64,000 nucleotides of DNA from Petrimonas mucosa (lineage in GTDB: Bacteria > Bacteroidota > Bacteroidia > Bacteroidales > Dysgonomonadaceae). Positions 18,661 through 28,049 of this stretch are shown here, piece by piece. Every line of letters starts with the position of its first letter. Position 1 is the first letter of the stretch. A program made the translations under genes and the position numbers. The notes under the pieces were generated by a model. That model saw nothing but the letters and a program-made list of their open reading frames with translations. It had not been told where the DNA came from and made no database searches. Location of the stretch: contig NZ_LT608328.1 of the NCBI RefSeq assembly GCF_900095795.1, positions 124,001-188,000 of the forward strand, given 5' to 3'.

Positions 18661-21291
18661 ATGACTTCAAAAGAAATTCGCCAATCGTTTAAAGACTTTT
18701 TTGCATCCAAGGAGCACCAGATCGTCCCTTCGGCTCCGATGGTGATCAAGGACGACCCGACGCTAATGTTTACCAATGCCGGGATGAACCAGTTCAAGGA
18801 TATCATCCTGGGAAATGCCCCGGTGAAGCACCCGCGGGTAGCCGATTCGCAAAAATGTTTGCGTGTGAGCGGCAAGCACAACGACCTGGAAGAGGTGGGA
18901 CATGACACCTATCACCACACCATGTTCGAAATGTTGGGAAACTGGTCGTTTGGAGACTACTTCAAGAAAGAGGCCATCGCCTGGGCATGGGAATATCTGG
19001 TAGGGGTGCTGAAACTTGATCCCGACCGGCTCTATGCCACCGTCTTCGAAGGGAATCCAGACGAGAATCTGGAACGGGACAACGAGGCTGCCGGTTACTG
19101 GCTGCAATACTTGCCCCAGGAGCGGATCATCAACGGAAACAAGAAAGATAACTTCTGGGAGATGGGCGATACGGGACCGTGCGGACCCTGCTCAGAAATC
19201 CATATCGATATACGGCCGGCAGAAGAGCGCGCCAAGGTGGATGGTCTCCTGCTTGTCAACCAGGGCCATCCGCAGGTCATCGAGATCTGGAACCTGGTAT
19301 TCATGCAATACAATCGCAAGGCTGACGGTTCACTGGAACCGCTTCCAGCCAAGGTGATCGACACCGGCATGGGATTTGAGCGACTGGCGATGGCGGTACA
19401 GGGAAAAACCTCAAACTACGACACCGATATCTTCCAGCCGCTTATCACCAGGATCGGGGAGATCACCGGCGTGAAATACGGGGAGGATAGCCGGAAAGAT
19501 ATCGCCATGCGTGTGATTGCCGACCATATCCGCACCATCGCTTTCTCGATCACCGACGGACAGTTGCCTTCAAATGCCAAAGCCGGATATGTAATCCGCC
19601 GCATCCTTCGTCGCGCTGTCCGCTACGGCTACACCTTCCTAAACATGCACGCAGCGTTCATGTACAAGCTAGTAACCACGCTCATTGAGGTTATGGGAGA
19701 TGCCTATCCGGAACTGGAAGCAGAGAAAAGCTTGCTCGAGAAGGTGATCAAAGAGGAGGAGAATGCGTTCCTGCGGACACTTGAAACCGGAATCCGCCTG
19801 CTCGACAAGGAGATTGTGGAACACAAGCGTTCGGGAAGGGGGGAGTTGGAGGGAGAGATTGCCTTTCAGCTGTATGACACCTTTGGTTTTCCGCTCGACC
19901 TGACTGAGCTCATTCTTCGCGAACATGGCATGTCCGTCGATCACAAAGGCTTTGACGCCGAAATGCAAAAACAGAAGGAGCGTGCCCGAAATGCCGCTGC
20001 CGTTGAGACGGGCGACTGGGTCAAGATTCGCGACGGCGAACCCCAATTTGTGGGGTATGACGAAACCGAGTGCGAAACACAGGTTATCCGCTACCGGAAA
20101 GTGAAACAGAAAAACCGTGAGTTTTATCAGGTTGTACTTTCCAAGTCGCCATTTTACGCTGAAATGGGAGGCCAGGTGGGCGACAGCGGATGGCTTATCG
20201 ACGAAAACGGTGAAAAGACCGATATCTTCGACACCAAGCGCGAAAACAACCTCCCGGTTCATCTGGCAACCAGACTGCCACAACAGATTGAAGGTTCCTT
20301 CCTTGCAAAAATCGATACGGCCAAACGTACGGCAACCGAATGTAACCATACCGCAACCCACCTGATGCATGAAGCGCTTCGTGAGGTACTGGGAACACAC
20401 GTGGAGCAAAAGGGATCGTATGTCTCGCCCGAACTGTTGCGGTTCGACTTCTCCCACTTCCAGAAAATGACACCGGAGGAGATCCGGGCGGTGGAGGAGA
20501 GAGTGACCGAAAAGATCCGCAACAACTTCTCCATCGAGGAGCATCGTCACGTACCGATAGAGGAGGCGAAAGCAGCGGGAGCCATGGCGCTCTTCGGCGA
20601 AAAATACGGCGATCATGTCCGTACGGTCCGCTTTGGATCGTCCATCGAACTTTGCGGTGGAACGCACATCTCTGCCACAGGACGGATCGGCACGTTCCGT
20701 ATTGTGAGTGAAAGTGCAATAGCTGCAGGCGTCAGGCGTATCGAGGCTGTTACCGCCAAAGGATGCGAAGATTATCTCTATTCGATGGAAGATCTGCTCC
20801 GTAACGTAAAAGCTGCCCTGCCGGGCAATGCCCCCGAGATCATGGTGGGATTGCGCAAACTGTTAAGTGAAAACGAGGAGATGCGTCAAAAAATTGAAGC
20901 ATTTACGAAAGAGCGGACACTACAGCTGAAGAGCACCATTATTCAGGAAAAGGAGATTGTTAACGGCATTACGCTCTTCAAACTTGAAGGGTTGGCAGTA
21001 TCTGCCGAAATAACCAAGGATATTGCCTTTCAATTGAGGGGGGAGTTTCCTGAGAAGATGGCTTTTGCAGCTGTTACGGTCGATAACAACAAACCTGGCC
21101 TGACATTGATGTTGAGCGATGATCTGGTGGCCCGGGGGCTTAATGCCGGATCCATTGTTCGGGAAGCTGCCCGCCATATTGAGGGGGGTGGAGGCGGTCA
21201 ACCGCACTTCGCGACTGCCGGAGGCAAGAATCCGGCTGGCCTGGCGAAGGCGATGGAGACGATACTTCAAAAGTTGAATCAAGCAGAATAA
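18661..21291 (+). CDS. alaS: alanyl-tRNA synthetase
   Basis: The 876-residue enzyme attaches alanine to tRNA-Ala in the cytoplasm. The class II catalytic core is complete ([12 protein letters not shown]-like motif 1, [17 protein letters not shown] motif 2, GMGFERLAM motif 3). The editing domain has its zinc site ([12 protein letters not shown] and ELCGGTHIS). The C-terminal DHHA1 domain ends with the glycine-rich [14 protein letters not shown]. Length is normal. It ends at a bidirectional terminator shared with corA. Confidence 0.97.
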   Translation: MTSKEIRQSFKDFFASKEHQIVPSAPMVIKDDPTLMFTNAGMNQFKDIILGNAPVKHPRVADSQKCLRVSGKHNDLEEVGHDTYHHTMFEMLGNWSFGDYFKKEAIAWAWEYLVGVLKLDPDRLYATVFEGNPDENLERDNEAAGYWLQYLPQERIINGNKKDNFWEMGDTGPCGPCSEIHIDIRPAEERAKVDGLLLVNQGHPQVIEIWNLVFMQYNRKADGSLEPLPAKVIDTGMGFERLAMAVQGKTSNYDTDIFQPLITRIGEITGVKYGEDSRKDIAMRVIADHIRTIAFSITDGQLPSNAKAGYVIRRILRRAVRYGYTFLNMHAAFMYKLVTTLIEVMGDAYPELEAEKSLLEKVIKEEENAFLRTLETGIRLLDKEIVEHKRSGRGELEGEIAFQLYDTFGFPLDLTELILREHGMSVDHKGFDAEMQKQKERARNAAAVETGDWVKIRDGEPQFVGYDETECETQVIRYRKVKQKNREFYQVVLSKSPFYAEMGGQVGDSGWLIDENGEKTDIFDTKRENNLPVHLATRLPQQIEGSFLAKIDTAKRTATECNHTATHLMHEALREVLGTHVEQKGSYVSPELLRFDFSHFQKMTPEEIRAVEERVTEKIRNNFSIEEHRHVPIEEAKAAGAMALFGEKYGDHVRTVRFGSSIELCGGTHISATGRIGTFRIVSESAIAAGVRRIEAVTAKGCEDYLYSMEDLLRNVKAALPGNAPEIMVGLRKLLSENEEMRQKIEAFTKERTLQLKSTIIQEKEIVNGITLFKLEGLAVSAEITKDIAFQLRGEFPEKMAFAAVTVDNNKPGLTLMLSDDLVARGLNAGSIVREAARHIEGGGGGQPHFATAGGKNPAGLAKAMETILQKLNQAE

Positions 21292-21319
21292 AAAAAGTGG
21301 CTGGTTACAGCCACTTTTT
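21292..21319. terminator. bidirectional terminator between alaS and corA
   Basis: A perfect 12-bp inverted repeat (AAAAAGTGGCTG / CAGCCACTTTTT) with loop GTTA gives a hairpin with U-runs on both strands. It begins at the alaS stop and includes the corA stop codon at 21305-21307. Confidence 0.8.
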
Positions 21320-22249
21320 CTTTTTAAAGTACAACAGGATCGCAAGCGACGACAACACCATCAATCCGAGGGATACAGGATACCCCCACCTCATGTCAAG
21401 TTCCGGCATGCGTGTAAAGTTCATTCCGTAAATGCTGGCAATGAGCGTAGGCGGCATAAAGATCACCGAAACGATGGTAAAGATCTTGATGATGTTGTTC
21501 TGTTCGATGTTGACGTAACCGAGGAAGGTGTCCTGCAGATAGTCCAGACGGTCGAAACTGAACTTGATATGCTCCACCAACGAGTTGATGTCGCGGATAA
21601 TCATCGAGAGTTTCGGCTGCAGTTCTTTCGGGATAAAATCGCTTCGCAACATGCTGGAGACCGTTCGTTGCTTGTCGATGATATTTTCTCGTAACATCAT
21701 GGTCTTTTCCTGCAGGTTCTTGATCTCGCCCAGCAGCTCCTTGTCGGCTTCCTGCAGGCTCAGGCTGTTACTGAGCTGGGTAATCTTGTGGGTCATGTTC
21801 TCGATCATGTCGGCATCAAATTCAACCCGGGTCTCCAGCAGTGCCACCAGGACATCCGCACCGGTATTGTATCCTTTGGGATTTGCCGATATCTTTTTCA
21901 CCGTTTCATGAAACGAGATAAGTTCTTCGCTGCGTACCGTTACCAATATATTGTTCTTGAGGATAAACGACACGGGGTCGCTTTCGAAGTTAGAGAGAAG
22001 GAAGTTTGAGTTGACCACCAGGGTATCCTGCGTCTCGATGTAACGCGACGACATCTCGATCTCGATCATCTCCTCCTCTTCCTGAATGTAGATCTTCAGG
22101 AAATCCTCGAGTTCGTTCTCCACCTCTTCATCAACGTCATTGAGGTCAATCCAGAGAAAGCTCTCGATGGGGTTTGATTTTAGAAAATCAAGGCTGCGGC
22201 TGAGTCTGACCACGCCGTCTTTGTGGTAAAAGAGTTTGATTTCCGCCAT
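21305..22249 (-). CDS. corA: CorA-type magnesium/cobalt transporter
   Basis: This 314-residue protein has a large soluble N-terminal domain and two C-terminal membrane helices. The selectivity-filter motif YGMNF follows the first helix (FTIVSVIFMPPTLIASI). The second helix is YPVSLGLMVLSSLAILLYF, with a basic KKKK tail. CorA forms a pentameric magnesium channel of the inner membrane. It starts 28 bp after the rsmA stop on the same strand and is probably co-transcribed with it. Its final codons lie in the alaS terminator. Confidence 0.92.
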   Translation of the reverse strand: MAEIKLFYHKDGVVRLSRSLDFLKSNPIESFLWIDLNDVDEEVENELEDFLKIYIQEEEEMIEIEMSSRYIETQDTLVVNSNFLLSNFESDPVSFILKNNILVTVRSEELISFHETVKKISANPKGYNTGADVLVALLETRVEFDADMIENMTHKITQLSNSLSLQEADKELLGEIKNLQEKTMMLRENIIDKQRTVSSMLRSDFIPKELQPKLSMIIRDINSLVEHIKFSFDRLDYLQDTFLGYVNIEQNNIIKIFTIVSVIFMPPTLIASIYGMNFTRMPELDMRWGYPVSLGLMVLSSLAILLYFKKKKWL

Positions 22250-22277
22250 GATGTTTCGGTTTTTAATCGATGAATAA

Positions 22278-23084
22278 TCAGTTCTTGTTTTCTTCCGAAA
22301 ATTTTTTGCCGACTAAGGGTTCGAGCAGGTTCGTCAGCTGTTCGAATTCTTCGATCGATAACTGCTCGGGGCGTTTCGAGAGCATCGGGTCGTCGGGCAA
22401 AGGGGTCTCTTCGGGCAGTAGTGACCGGATGGAGTTTCTCAACATCTTTCTTCGCTGGTTGAAACTTGTCTTCACTACCGATTTGAACAGTTTTTCATTG
22501 CAGTCGAGCCGCTTTCGCTTGTTGCGGGTAAGCCTCACGACTGCCGATTTTACCTTGGGCGGAGGAATAAACGCCTGTTCGCTCACCGTGAAAAGGTACT
22601 CGATATCGTACCAGGCCTGCAGCAAAACGGAAAGAATGCCGTAAGCCTTACTTCCGGGAGTAGCGATCATGCGTTCAGCCACCTCCTTTTGTATCATGCC
22701 CGCACAACAGGGAATCAACTCCTTGTTGTCGAGGACTTTAAAGAAAATCTGCGTGGATATGTTATATGGATAGTTACCAATGACGCATAACGGTCCGTCG
22801 CAATGTGCAGACAGATCCAGCGTCAGGAAATTTTGCTGGAGAATATTTCCGTCTAAGGAGGGGAAGTGCTCTTTCAGGTAGGCAACCGACTCCCGGTCGA
22901 TCTCCACAACCGTGAGAGCCCTCTCCTTTGAGAGCAGGAATTGCGTAAGCATACCGGTACCCGGCCCCACCTCAAGAATGGGAAGGGGGGAAAATGCGTC
23001 GAGCGTGTCGGCAATCCGACTGGCAATAGCCGAATCTTTCAGGAAATGCTGCCCGAGGTTTTTTTTTGGTTTTACCGATATCAT
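22278..23084 (-). CDS. rsmA: 16S rRNA (adenine-1518/1519-N6) dimethyltransferase
   Basis: The 268-residue enzyme dimethylates two adenines near the 3' end of 16S rRNA during ribosome assembly. The family N-terminus KKNLGQHFLKD is present. Motif I (ILEVGPGTGMLTQFLL) binds SAM, and the catalytic motif is NYPYNIST near residue 110. The C-terminal domain carries FNQRRKMLRNSIRSLL. I start at the ATG at 23084 rather than a TTG two codons upstream. A TACCTTTG -7 box lies at 23120-23127. Confidence 0.95.
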   Translation of the reverse strand: MISVKPKKNLGQHFLKDSAIASRIADTLDAFSPLPILEVGPGTGMLTQFLLSKERALTVVEIDRESVAYLKEHFPSLDGNILQQNFLTLDLSAHCDGPLCVIGNYPYNISTQIFFKVLDNKELIPCCAGMIQKEVAERMIATPGSKAYGILSVLLQAWYDIEYLFTVSEQAFIPPPKVKSAVVRLTRNKRKRLDCNEKLFKSVVKTSFNQRRKMLRNSIRSLLPEETPLPDDPMLSKRPEQLSIEEFEQLTNLLEPLVGKKFSEENKN

Positions 23085-23119
23085 TGTCAATTAGCGATTA
23101 TTAGCTATCTTTACGGTCG

Positions 23120-23127
23120 CAAAGGTA
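23120..23127 (-). promoter_or_regulatory. -7 promoter element of rsmA-corA
   Basis: On the minus strand this reads TACCTTTG, matching TAnnTTTG, 35 bp upstream of the rsmA ATG. Confidence 0.45.
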
Positions 23128-23253
23128 AGTAATTATTTAAAAAATTGAGCTATCGAGGTTAAAAAAGGGTGGAACAATAAGTTAAATTAGTGCTTTTTAG
23201 CTCTCCTTTAAACACCTTGCCGAGCCCTTTTAAGAAAGACCCAATCAGACAAG

Positions 23254-24276
23254 ATGAATTCAAAGCGCTTACAGGATATTCTTAAGACATCACTATCCCT
23301 TGCACTTGGGGTTGCCATAATCTGGCTGCTCTACCGTAAAACCAACCTGAGGGAAGTTTGGGAAATTGCCAAGTCTGCCCATTTCGGCATTATCGCTTCA
23401 TCTCTCGTGTTCGGGCTTATCGGCAACTATTTCCGGGCATTACGTTGGGAGCTTTTTCTCAACTCGCTGGGATACAACCCAAAGAGAGAGAGCATTCTCT
23501 TCGCCACATTTGGGAATTATGCCGTCAACTTTCTGCTGCCTCGCGCCGGCGACCTGTGGCGTTGTGGCATAGTGACAAAATATGACCAGATTCCGTTCTC
23601 CAAAACGTTCGAAACATTTTTTGTAGACAAAATTCTCGACATATTGGCCGGCATCGTACTGGTTATCACCAGCATGGCGCTCTCCATCGATTTCTTCATC
23701 TCCTATTTTCATCAGAACCCGGGCTTTGCAGAGAACTTGACGAAGCTGTTTACATCCGGCTGGTTATACCTCTCCCTGGTACTGATCGCAGTTGCAATCT
23801 TCGTAATGTTCTTCTTTTTCAAGAACAACATCCTGGTAAAGAAGGTCAACAAGTTCCTGCAGGTTGTGAAGTACGATATGGTGTTGATAGCTAAAATGAA
23901 GTCGAAAGGGAAAATAATTGCCTACACAGTACTCGCCTGGTTAAGTTTTTATATCTATTTTTACATCTGTTTTTATGCTTTCGATTTCACAAAAGAGTTG
24001 AGCCCGATAATCGGCTGGATCGTATATGCCATGAGCAATGTCGGCGTGGCGGTACCCGTTCAGGGGGGAGTCGGGACATGGCACTTCATGGTGATCTCTT
24101 CGCTGGTTATATTCGGAATCGGATATGAGGAGGCGAGTGCATTTGCCGGAGCAATCTTCACCGTTCAATCGATCTGGATTATCCTGCTTGGAGTGATGGG
24201 TATTCTGGCCCTTCCTCATGTAAAAAGAGAGAATGAAAATCTAGTCATGCCAATCCTTGGAAATCAGAAACAATAA
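23254..24276 (+). CDS. lysylphosphatidylglycerol synthase TM-region / YbhN-like membrane protein
   Basis: This 340-residue integral membrane protein has about eight hydrophobic helices. It matches the flippase-like UPF0104/LPG synthase TM family: FRALRWELFLNSLGYNP, GNYAVNFLLPRAGDLWRC (conserved P-R-GD loop), FETFFVDKILDILAG and VGVAVPVQGGVGTWHFMV. It lacks the aminoacyl-transferase domain of MprF, so it is not itself a lysyl-PG synthase. A lipid-flipping or glycolipid-related role is inferred from the family. pepD follows after 9 bp on the same strand. Confidence 0.82.
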   Translation: MNSKRLQDILKTSLSLALGVAIIWLLYRKTNLREVWEIAKSAHFGIIASSLVFGLIGNYFRALRWELFLNSLGYNPKRESILFATFGNYAVNFLLPRAGDLWRCGIVTKYDQIPFSKTFETFFVDKILDILAGIVLVITSMALSIDFFISYFHQNPGFAENLTKLFTSGWLYLSLVLIAVAIFVMFFFFKNNILVKKVNKFLQVVKYDMVLIAKMKSKGKIIAYTVLAWLSFYIYFYICFYAFDFTKELSPIIGWIVYAMSNVGVAVPVQGGVGTWHFMVISSLVIFGIGYEEASAFAGAIFTVQSIWIILLGVMGILALPHVKRENENLVMPILGNQKQ

Positions 24277-24285
24277 ATAGCAACT

Positions 24286-25749
24286 ATGGCAACATCAGAA
24301 ATTTTAAACCTGGCTCCCCAGGCGGTCTGGAAGCACTTCTACGAACTCACCAGGATTCCGCGTCCAACTGGACAGATGGAGGAGGTAACAAAGTTTATAA
24401 TCGATTTCGGCAGGTCTCTTAACCTGGAAACCAGGCAGGACAACGCCGGCAATGTACTGATAAGAAAACCTGCATCAAAAGGGTACGAAAACGGAAAGAC
24501 CGTTATTATCCAGTCGCACCTGGATATGGTTCCGCAGAAAAATGCCGATGTTGTGCACGATTTCACCAAAGATCCGATCCAGCCCTATATCGATGGTGAA
24601 TGGGTGAAGGCCCGTTCCACCACATTGGGAGCCGACAACGGCATTGGCTGTGCCATGATGATGGCGGTACTGGAAGATAACTTGCTGGAACATCCGCCCA
24701 TCGAGGCGCTCTTTACCGTGAACGAAGAGGTGGGAATGGATGGAGCCTTCGGACTGCAGAAGGGGTTTCTGAGCGGTACTGTCATGTTGAACCTCGACAC
24801 CGAAGAGGAGGGAGACCTCTGTGTAGGGTGTGCCGGGGGTACCGACGTGAATGTCACCTTCCAGTTTAAACCCGATGAAGAGATTGATAAGGGCGATGTG
24901 GCCTTCAAAATAAGTCTGACCGGGCTGAAAGGCGGTCACTCCGGGACTCAGATACACCTGGGCCATGCAAATGCGAACAAGCTGATGAACCGGTTTCTGA
25001 AGGATGTTGTAAGAAACTATGAGGCCCGACTCGCCTCCATCCAGGGAGGATCGCTCCGAAATGCCATTCCGCGAGAATCGTTTGCCGTAATTACCATTCC
25101 TGAACAGCTTTCGGATGATCTGGTCGACCTAGTAAGCGAATATGAGTCGCTTTTCAGGGAAGAGTTTTCGGGAATTGAGAATGGCATCTCTTTCAAAGCC
25201 GAAAAGACGGATCTGCCGAAATCATTGCTTCCCATTGAAGTTCAGGATGATCTGATCAATGCCGTGGAAGGATGTCCCAACGGGGTGATCAGCATGCTGG
25301 CTGAATTCCCCGGAGTAGTTGAAAGTTCGCTCAACCTTGCCCTGGTACACTCTACCGAAGGTCAGATCGATGTAAAGCTGCTGGTCCGCAGCTCGTCTGA
25401 GAGTAGGAAAGAATGGGTCTGCTCATCGGTGGAGAGCGTATTTATGCTTGCTGGTGCAAAAGTGGAGTTCGACGGCTCGTATCCAGGCTGGCAACCCGAT
25501 GCCAGTTCGGAGCTGTTGACAACCATGATCAAGATCTACATGGAGAAATATGGAAAGCGTCCAAACGTAAACGTAATCCATGCCGGGCTTGAATGTGGAA
25601 TTATTCAGGCCAATGCAGGGCAGAAACTCGATATTGTCTCGTTCGGTCCCACCATCACAGGTGCACATTCACCCGATGAGGCGGTTCACATTGAAGCTGT
25701 GGGGAAATCTTACGACTACCTGCTGGCTATCCTGGAACAGATGAAATAG
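24286..25749 (+). CDS. pepD: aminoacyl-histidine dipeptidase (M20 family)
   Basis: The 487-residue metallopeptidase cleaves Xaa-His dipeptides and other small peptides in the cytoplasm. The metal-binding motifs are HLDMVPQ (first His), LGADNGIGCAMM (bridging Asp), NEEVGMDGAFGL (catalytic Glu and metal Glu), LDTEEEGDLCVGCAGG and the final HSPDEAVHIE. The lid domain carries GGHSGTQIHLGHANANKL. The length is typical of the PepD branch. It is probably in an operon with the preceding membrane protein. Confidence 0.93.
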   Translation: MATSEILNLAPQAVWKHFYELTRIPRPTGQMEEVTKFIIDFGRSLNLETRQDNAGNVLIRKPASKGYENGKTVIIQSHLDMVPQKNADVVHDFTKDPIQPYIDGEWVKARSTTLGADNGIGCAMMMAVLEDNLLEHPPIEALFTVNEEVGMDGAFGLQKGFLSGTVMLNLDTEEEGDLCVGCAGGTDVNVTFQFKPDEEIDKGDVAFKISLTGLKGGHSGTQIHLGHANANKLMNRFLKDVVRNYEARLASIQGGSLRNAIPRESFAVITIPEQLSDDLVDLVSEYESLFREEFSGIENGISFKAEKTDLPKSLLPIEVQDDLINAVEGCPNGVISMLAEFPGVVESSLNLALVHSTEGQIDVKLLVRSSSESRKEWVCSSVESVFMLAGAKVEFDGSYPGWQPDASSELLTTMIKIYMEKYGKRPNVNVIHAGLECGIIQANAGQKLDIVSFGPTITGAHSPDEAVHIEAVGKSYDYLLAILEQMK

Positions 25750-25789
25750 GTGATTATCCCGTTCGCACTTCTAAATAAACAATCATCAA

Positions 25790-26299
25790 ATGGCAGAAAA
25801 CAACACACTTATTGTTTATGCTTCCCGGCACGGTGAAACTAAGAAGTGCGCACGGGAAATCTTTAACCTGATCGATGGCAAGGTGGATATATGTGACCTG
25901 GGAAACAGGGTCTCTTTTCCGGATGCCTCAACCTATGACACCATCATTATTGGCAGCTCCATCCATCTTGGGAAAGTGCTGGAGCCAGTCTCCAATTTCT
26001 GTAGCGCCAATCTCGAACTGCTCACTCAAAAGCGGATCGGGCTCTTCATCACCTGCCCCGACACTGGGGAAAAGGCCGAAAAGCAACTGAGACAGGCTTT
26101 CCCGGCCGAACTGTTGAACGGCGCTGTTGTCAGTGCCTACTTCGACGGAACATTCGACAGCTTCCGGCTCTCCATCCTGGAAAGGATGATGATCTACCGG
26201 CCAGGCGGTGGATCGGGAGCGCAGTTGTCGCCCTCCTCCTGGAAAAAGATCAAACAGTTTGCAAAAAAAATGAACCCGTCCCATGCCGAGGAAGAGTAA
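25790..26299 (+). CDS. flavodoxin-domain protein
   Basis: This 169-residue protein has the flavodoxin-type FMN-binding start (TLIVYASRHGETKKCAREI) and a second loop (YDTIIIGSSIHLGKVLEPV). It resembles the HemG-like flavodoxin domain family, which can act as a menaquinone-linked protoporphyrinogen oxidase, but no haem genes lie nearby, so I leave the substrate open. Its 3' end overlaps the next small gene by 17 bp, indicating translational coupling. Confidence 0.75.
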   Translation: MAENNTLIVYASRHGETKKCAREIFNLIDGKVDICDLGNRVSFPDASTYDTIIIGSSIHLGKVLEPVSNFCSANLELLTQKRIGLFITCPDTGEKAEKQLRQAFPAELLNGAVVSAYFDGTFDSFRLSILERMMIYRPGGGSGAQLSPSSWKKIKQFAKKMNPSHAEEE

Positions 26300-26495
26300 A
26301 AAACCCATCTTTCTGCCTCTGGCCTTGGCTATTTACGCCATCGTCATGGCCGTGATAGGATATCCCAACTACAAGCAGTCTGGCAACCTCAACGAGTTCT
26401 GGACGGTCGTCGGTGCATGCCTTGGCCTGGCGGTTCTGCTCCATTTCGTTTTAAGGCTGAGAGAGAAAAACCGGGAAAAATTCAAAAAAGAGTAG
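26283..26495 (+). CDS. small two-helix membrane protein
   Basis: The 70-residue protein has two membrane helices (FLPLALAIYAIVMAVIGY and WTVVGACLGLAVLLHFVL) and a basic tail (REKNREKFKKE). Its start lies inside the end of the flavodoxin gene in another frame. I do not recognise a family; overlap, basic tail and hydrophobicity make it a credible gene. Confidence 0.6.
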   Translation: MPRKSKKPIFLPLALAIYAIVMAVIGYPNYKQSGNLNEFWTVVGACLGLAVLLHFVLRLREKNREKFKKE

Positions 26496-26580
26496 TTTCT
26501 TGTCACAAATCCGATACCGCGTCGTCTTCTCTGTAACGGGAGGAGAATTCCCCTATTGCATTCACCTAACATTCAAAATT

Positions 26581-27054
26581 ATGAACCGACGTTTATTGAT
26601 CACATTGTTGTGCGGATTATTCACATTCGCACTCTACAGCCAATCTTCGATCTCGCTGGAACAGTTATACCGAAAATTTGCTAACGCCCGGAATGTAGAA
26701 AAGGTTAGCCTGGGCGGATTGAAGGCACTGCTGTTCAAACCTCTGTCGGCCAAGTATGGCAATGGCTTTTCCATTTCGGGCATACATGTGCTGGAACTGG
26801 ATGGCTGCTCCAACGAGGTAAAGCAGCAGTTCAACACCATGGCTGAAAAGCTGCGCGACGACAAATACGAGGTGCTGCTCAAGGCGAACGAACAGGACGA
26901 GAAGACCCGGATTCTCGCCAGGATAGAGAAGGAAGAGATTCGCGAGCTGGTCATTCTCTCCTTGGGTGATGAACCGGTACTGGTTCGCATCAAGGGAAAA
27001 TTCAAGCCCGAACATATACAGCAATTGGTCAACGTTGACAACAATGGGCAATGA
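26581..27054 (+). CDS. DUF4252 domain protein, exported
   Basis: The 157-residue protein has a signal peptide (LLITLLCGLFTFALYSQ) and a DUF4252-type body with KVSLGGLKALL, a conserved regulator-like MAEKLRDDKYEVLLKANE stretch and KEEIRELVILSLGDEPVLVRIKGKF. DUF4252 proteins in Bacteroidales usually sit with an ECF sigma factor and a small anti-sigma-like protein, exactly as here. Their function is not known. I start at the ATG at 26581 where the signal peptide begins. The end overlaps the sigma-factor gene by 11 bp. Confidence 0.8.
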   Translation: MNRRLLITLLCGLFTFALYSQSSISLEQLYRKFANARNVEKVSLGGLKALLFKPLSAKYGNGFSISGIHVLELDGCSNEVKQQFNTMAEKLRDDKYEVLLKANEQDEKTRILARIEKEEIRELVILSLGDEPVLVRIKGKFKPEHIQQLVNVDNNGQ

Positions 27055-27550
27055 AGAGTTCAAAAAGCGTTTTCTCCCCTTTCATCCGATGATCTACCGG
27101 ATTTCGCACCATATCCTTGAAAACGGAGAGGATGCCAATGATGTTGTACAGGAGGTCTACATAAAGCTTTGGGAACAGCGTGAAAATATAATGAATATCT
27201 GCAACGATGAAGCCTTTGTGGTGACGATGACCAAAAACCTCTCCATCGACTGGCTCAGGAAAAATCGCCGTTTGAGAAGATCGGCTGCTGAAAAGATAGA
27301 ACCGGGGTTTGAGAGCAGGGATGAAGAGAGAATTGATGCCCGCGACGAGTTGTCGAATTTGATGAAGTGCCTTTGTTCATTGCCAAAATCTCAGCAGGAG
27401 GCGATCAGGCTCAGGCACTTTGCCGAGATGTCGGTTAGCGAGATCGCCGCAACGACAAGGCAGACGGAAACCAACATCCGCCAATTGCTTTCGAGAGCGC
27501 GGCGGACAATAAAGGAGAAATTAAACAGAGACGGAAATGGAAAGCAATGA
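27044..27550 (+). CDS. ECF-type RNA polymerase sigma factor
   Basis: The 168-residue protein has sigma region 2 (YRISHHILENGEDANDVVQEVYIKLWE and FVVTMTKNLSIDWLRKNRR) and region 4 (LPKSQQEAIRLRHFAEMS then VSEIAATTRQTETNIRQLL). It would direct RNA polymerase to a specific regulon in response to envelope or nutrient signals. Its start overlaps the upstream DUF4252 gene and its end overlaps the putative anti-sigma gene by 14 bp, giving a tightly coupled unit. Confidence 0.92.
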   Translation: MGNEEFKKRFLPFHPMIYRISHHILENGEDANDVVQEVYIKLWEQRENIMNICNDEAFVVTMTKNLSIDWLRKNRRLRRSAAEKIEPGFESRDEERIDARDELSNLMKCLCSLPKSQQEAIRLRHFAEMSVSEIAATTRQTETNIRQLLSRARRTIKEKLNRDGNGKQ

Positions 27551-28040
27551 TATCAGAAAATTACTGGAAAAATTCTACCAAGGAGATACATCGCTGGAAG
27601 AGGAGAAGGTACTGACCGCTTTTTTTCTCCAGGACGATATCCCCGACGAGCTTCTATCCGACAAGAGACTCTTTTGCGCACTCAATTCCGAGTCGGTGGA
27701 AGTTCCTGAGGAATCTGCCAGGACGATAGAGATGCTTATCGACTCGTTCGGCGAGGCAGAACCGTCAATCAGGAAAATCAGGTTCTTCCACGCGAGATAT
27801 TGGATGGCCGGCGTTGCGGCATCACTGGCTCTCCTTTTCGGAATCAATGAGTTCCAGAAGCAGCAGAGGGAGACAGCGCTCTTTAGCGATACATACAATA
27901 GTCCCGACGAGGCATACCGGGCCACGGTTGCGGCCCTGCAACTCTTTTCGGAGAATTTCTCGATGGGGACCGAATCGGTCGAAAAGGCCAACATGCACCT
28001 GGAGAAGGCACAGGAGATAATCAATCATTCACTTAAATAA
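27537..28040 (+). CDS. putative anti-sigma factor, single-pass membrane protein
   Basis: The 167-residue protein has a cytoplasmic N-terminal part of about 85 residues (LLEKFYQGDTSLEEEKVL, a pattern typical of Bacteroidetes anti-sigma proteins). A single helix (YWMAGVAASLALLFGINEF) and a periplasmic C-terminal tail follow. The genetic overlap with the sigma gene supports a role as its membrane-bound regulator. It lacks the FecR carbohydrate-signalling domain, so it is not a SusC-type anti-sigma factor. Confidence 0.72.
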   Translation: MESNDIRKLLEKFYQGDTSLEEEKVLTAFFLQDDIPDELLSDKRLFCALNSESVEVPEESARTIEMLIDSFGEAEPSIRKIRFFHARYWMAGVAASLALLFGINEFQKQQRETALFSDTYNSPDEAYRATVAALQLFSENFSMGTESVEKANMHLEKAQEIINHSLK

Positions 28041-28049
28041 CGAGATAAA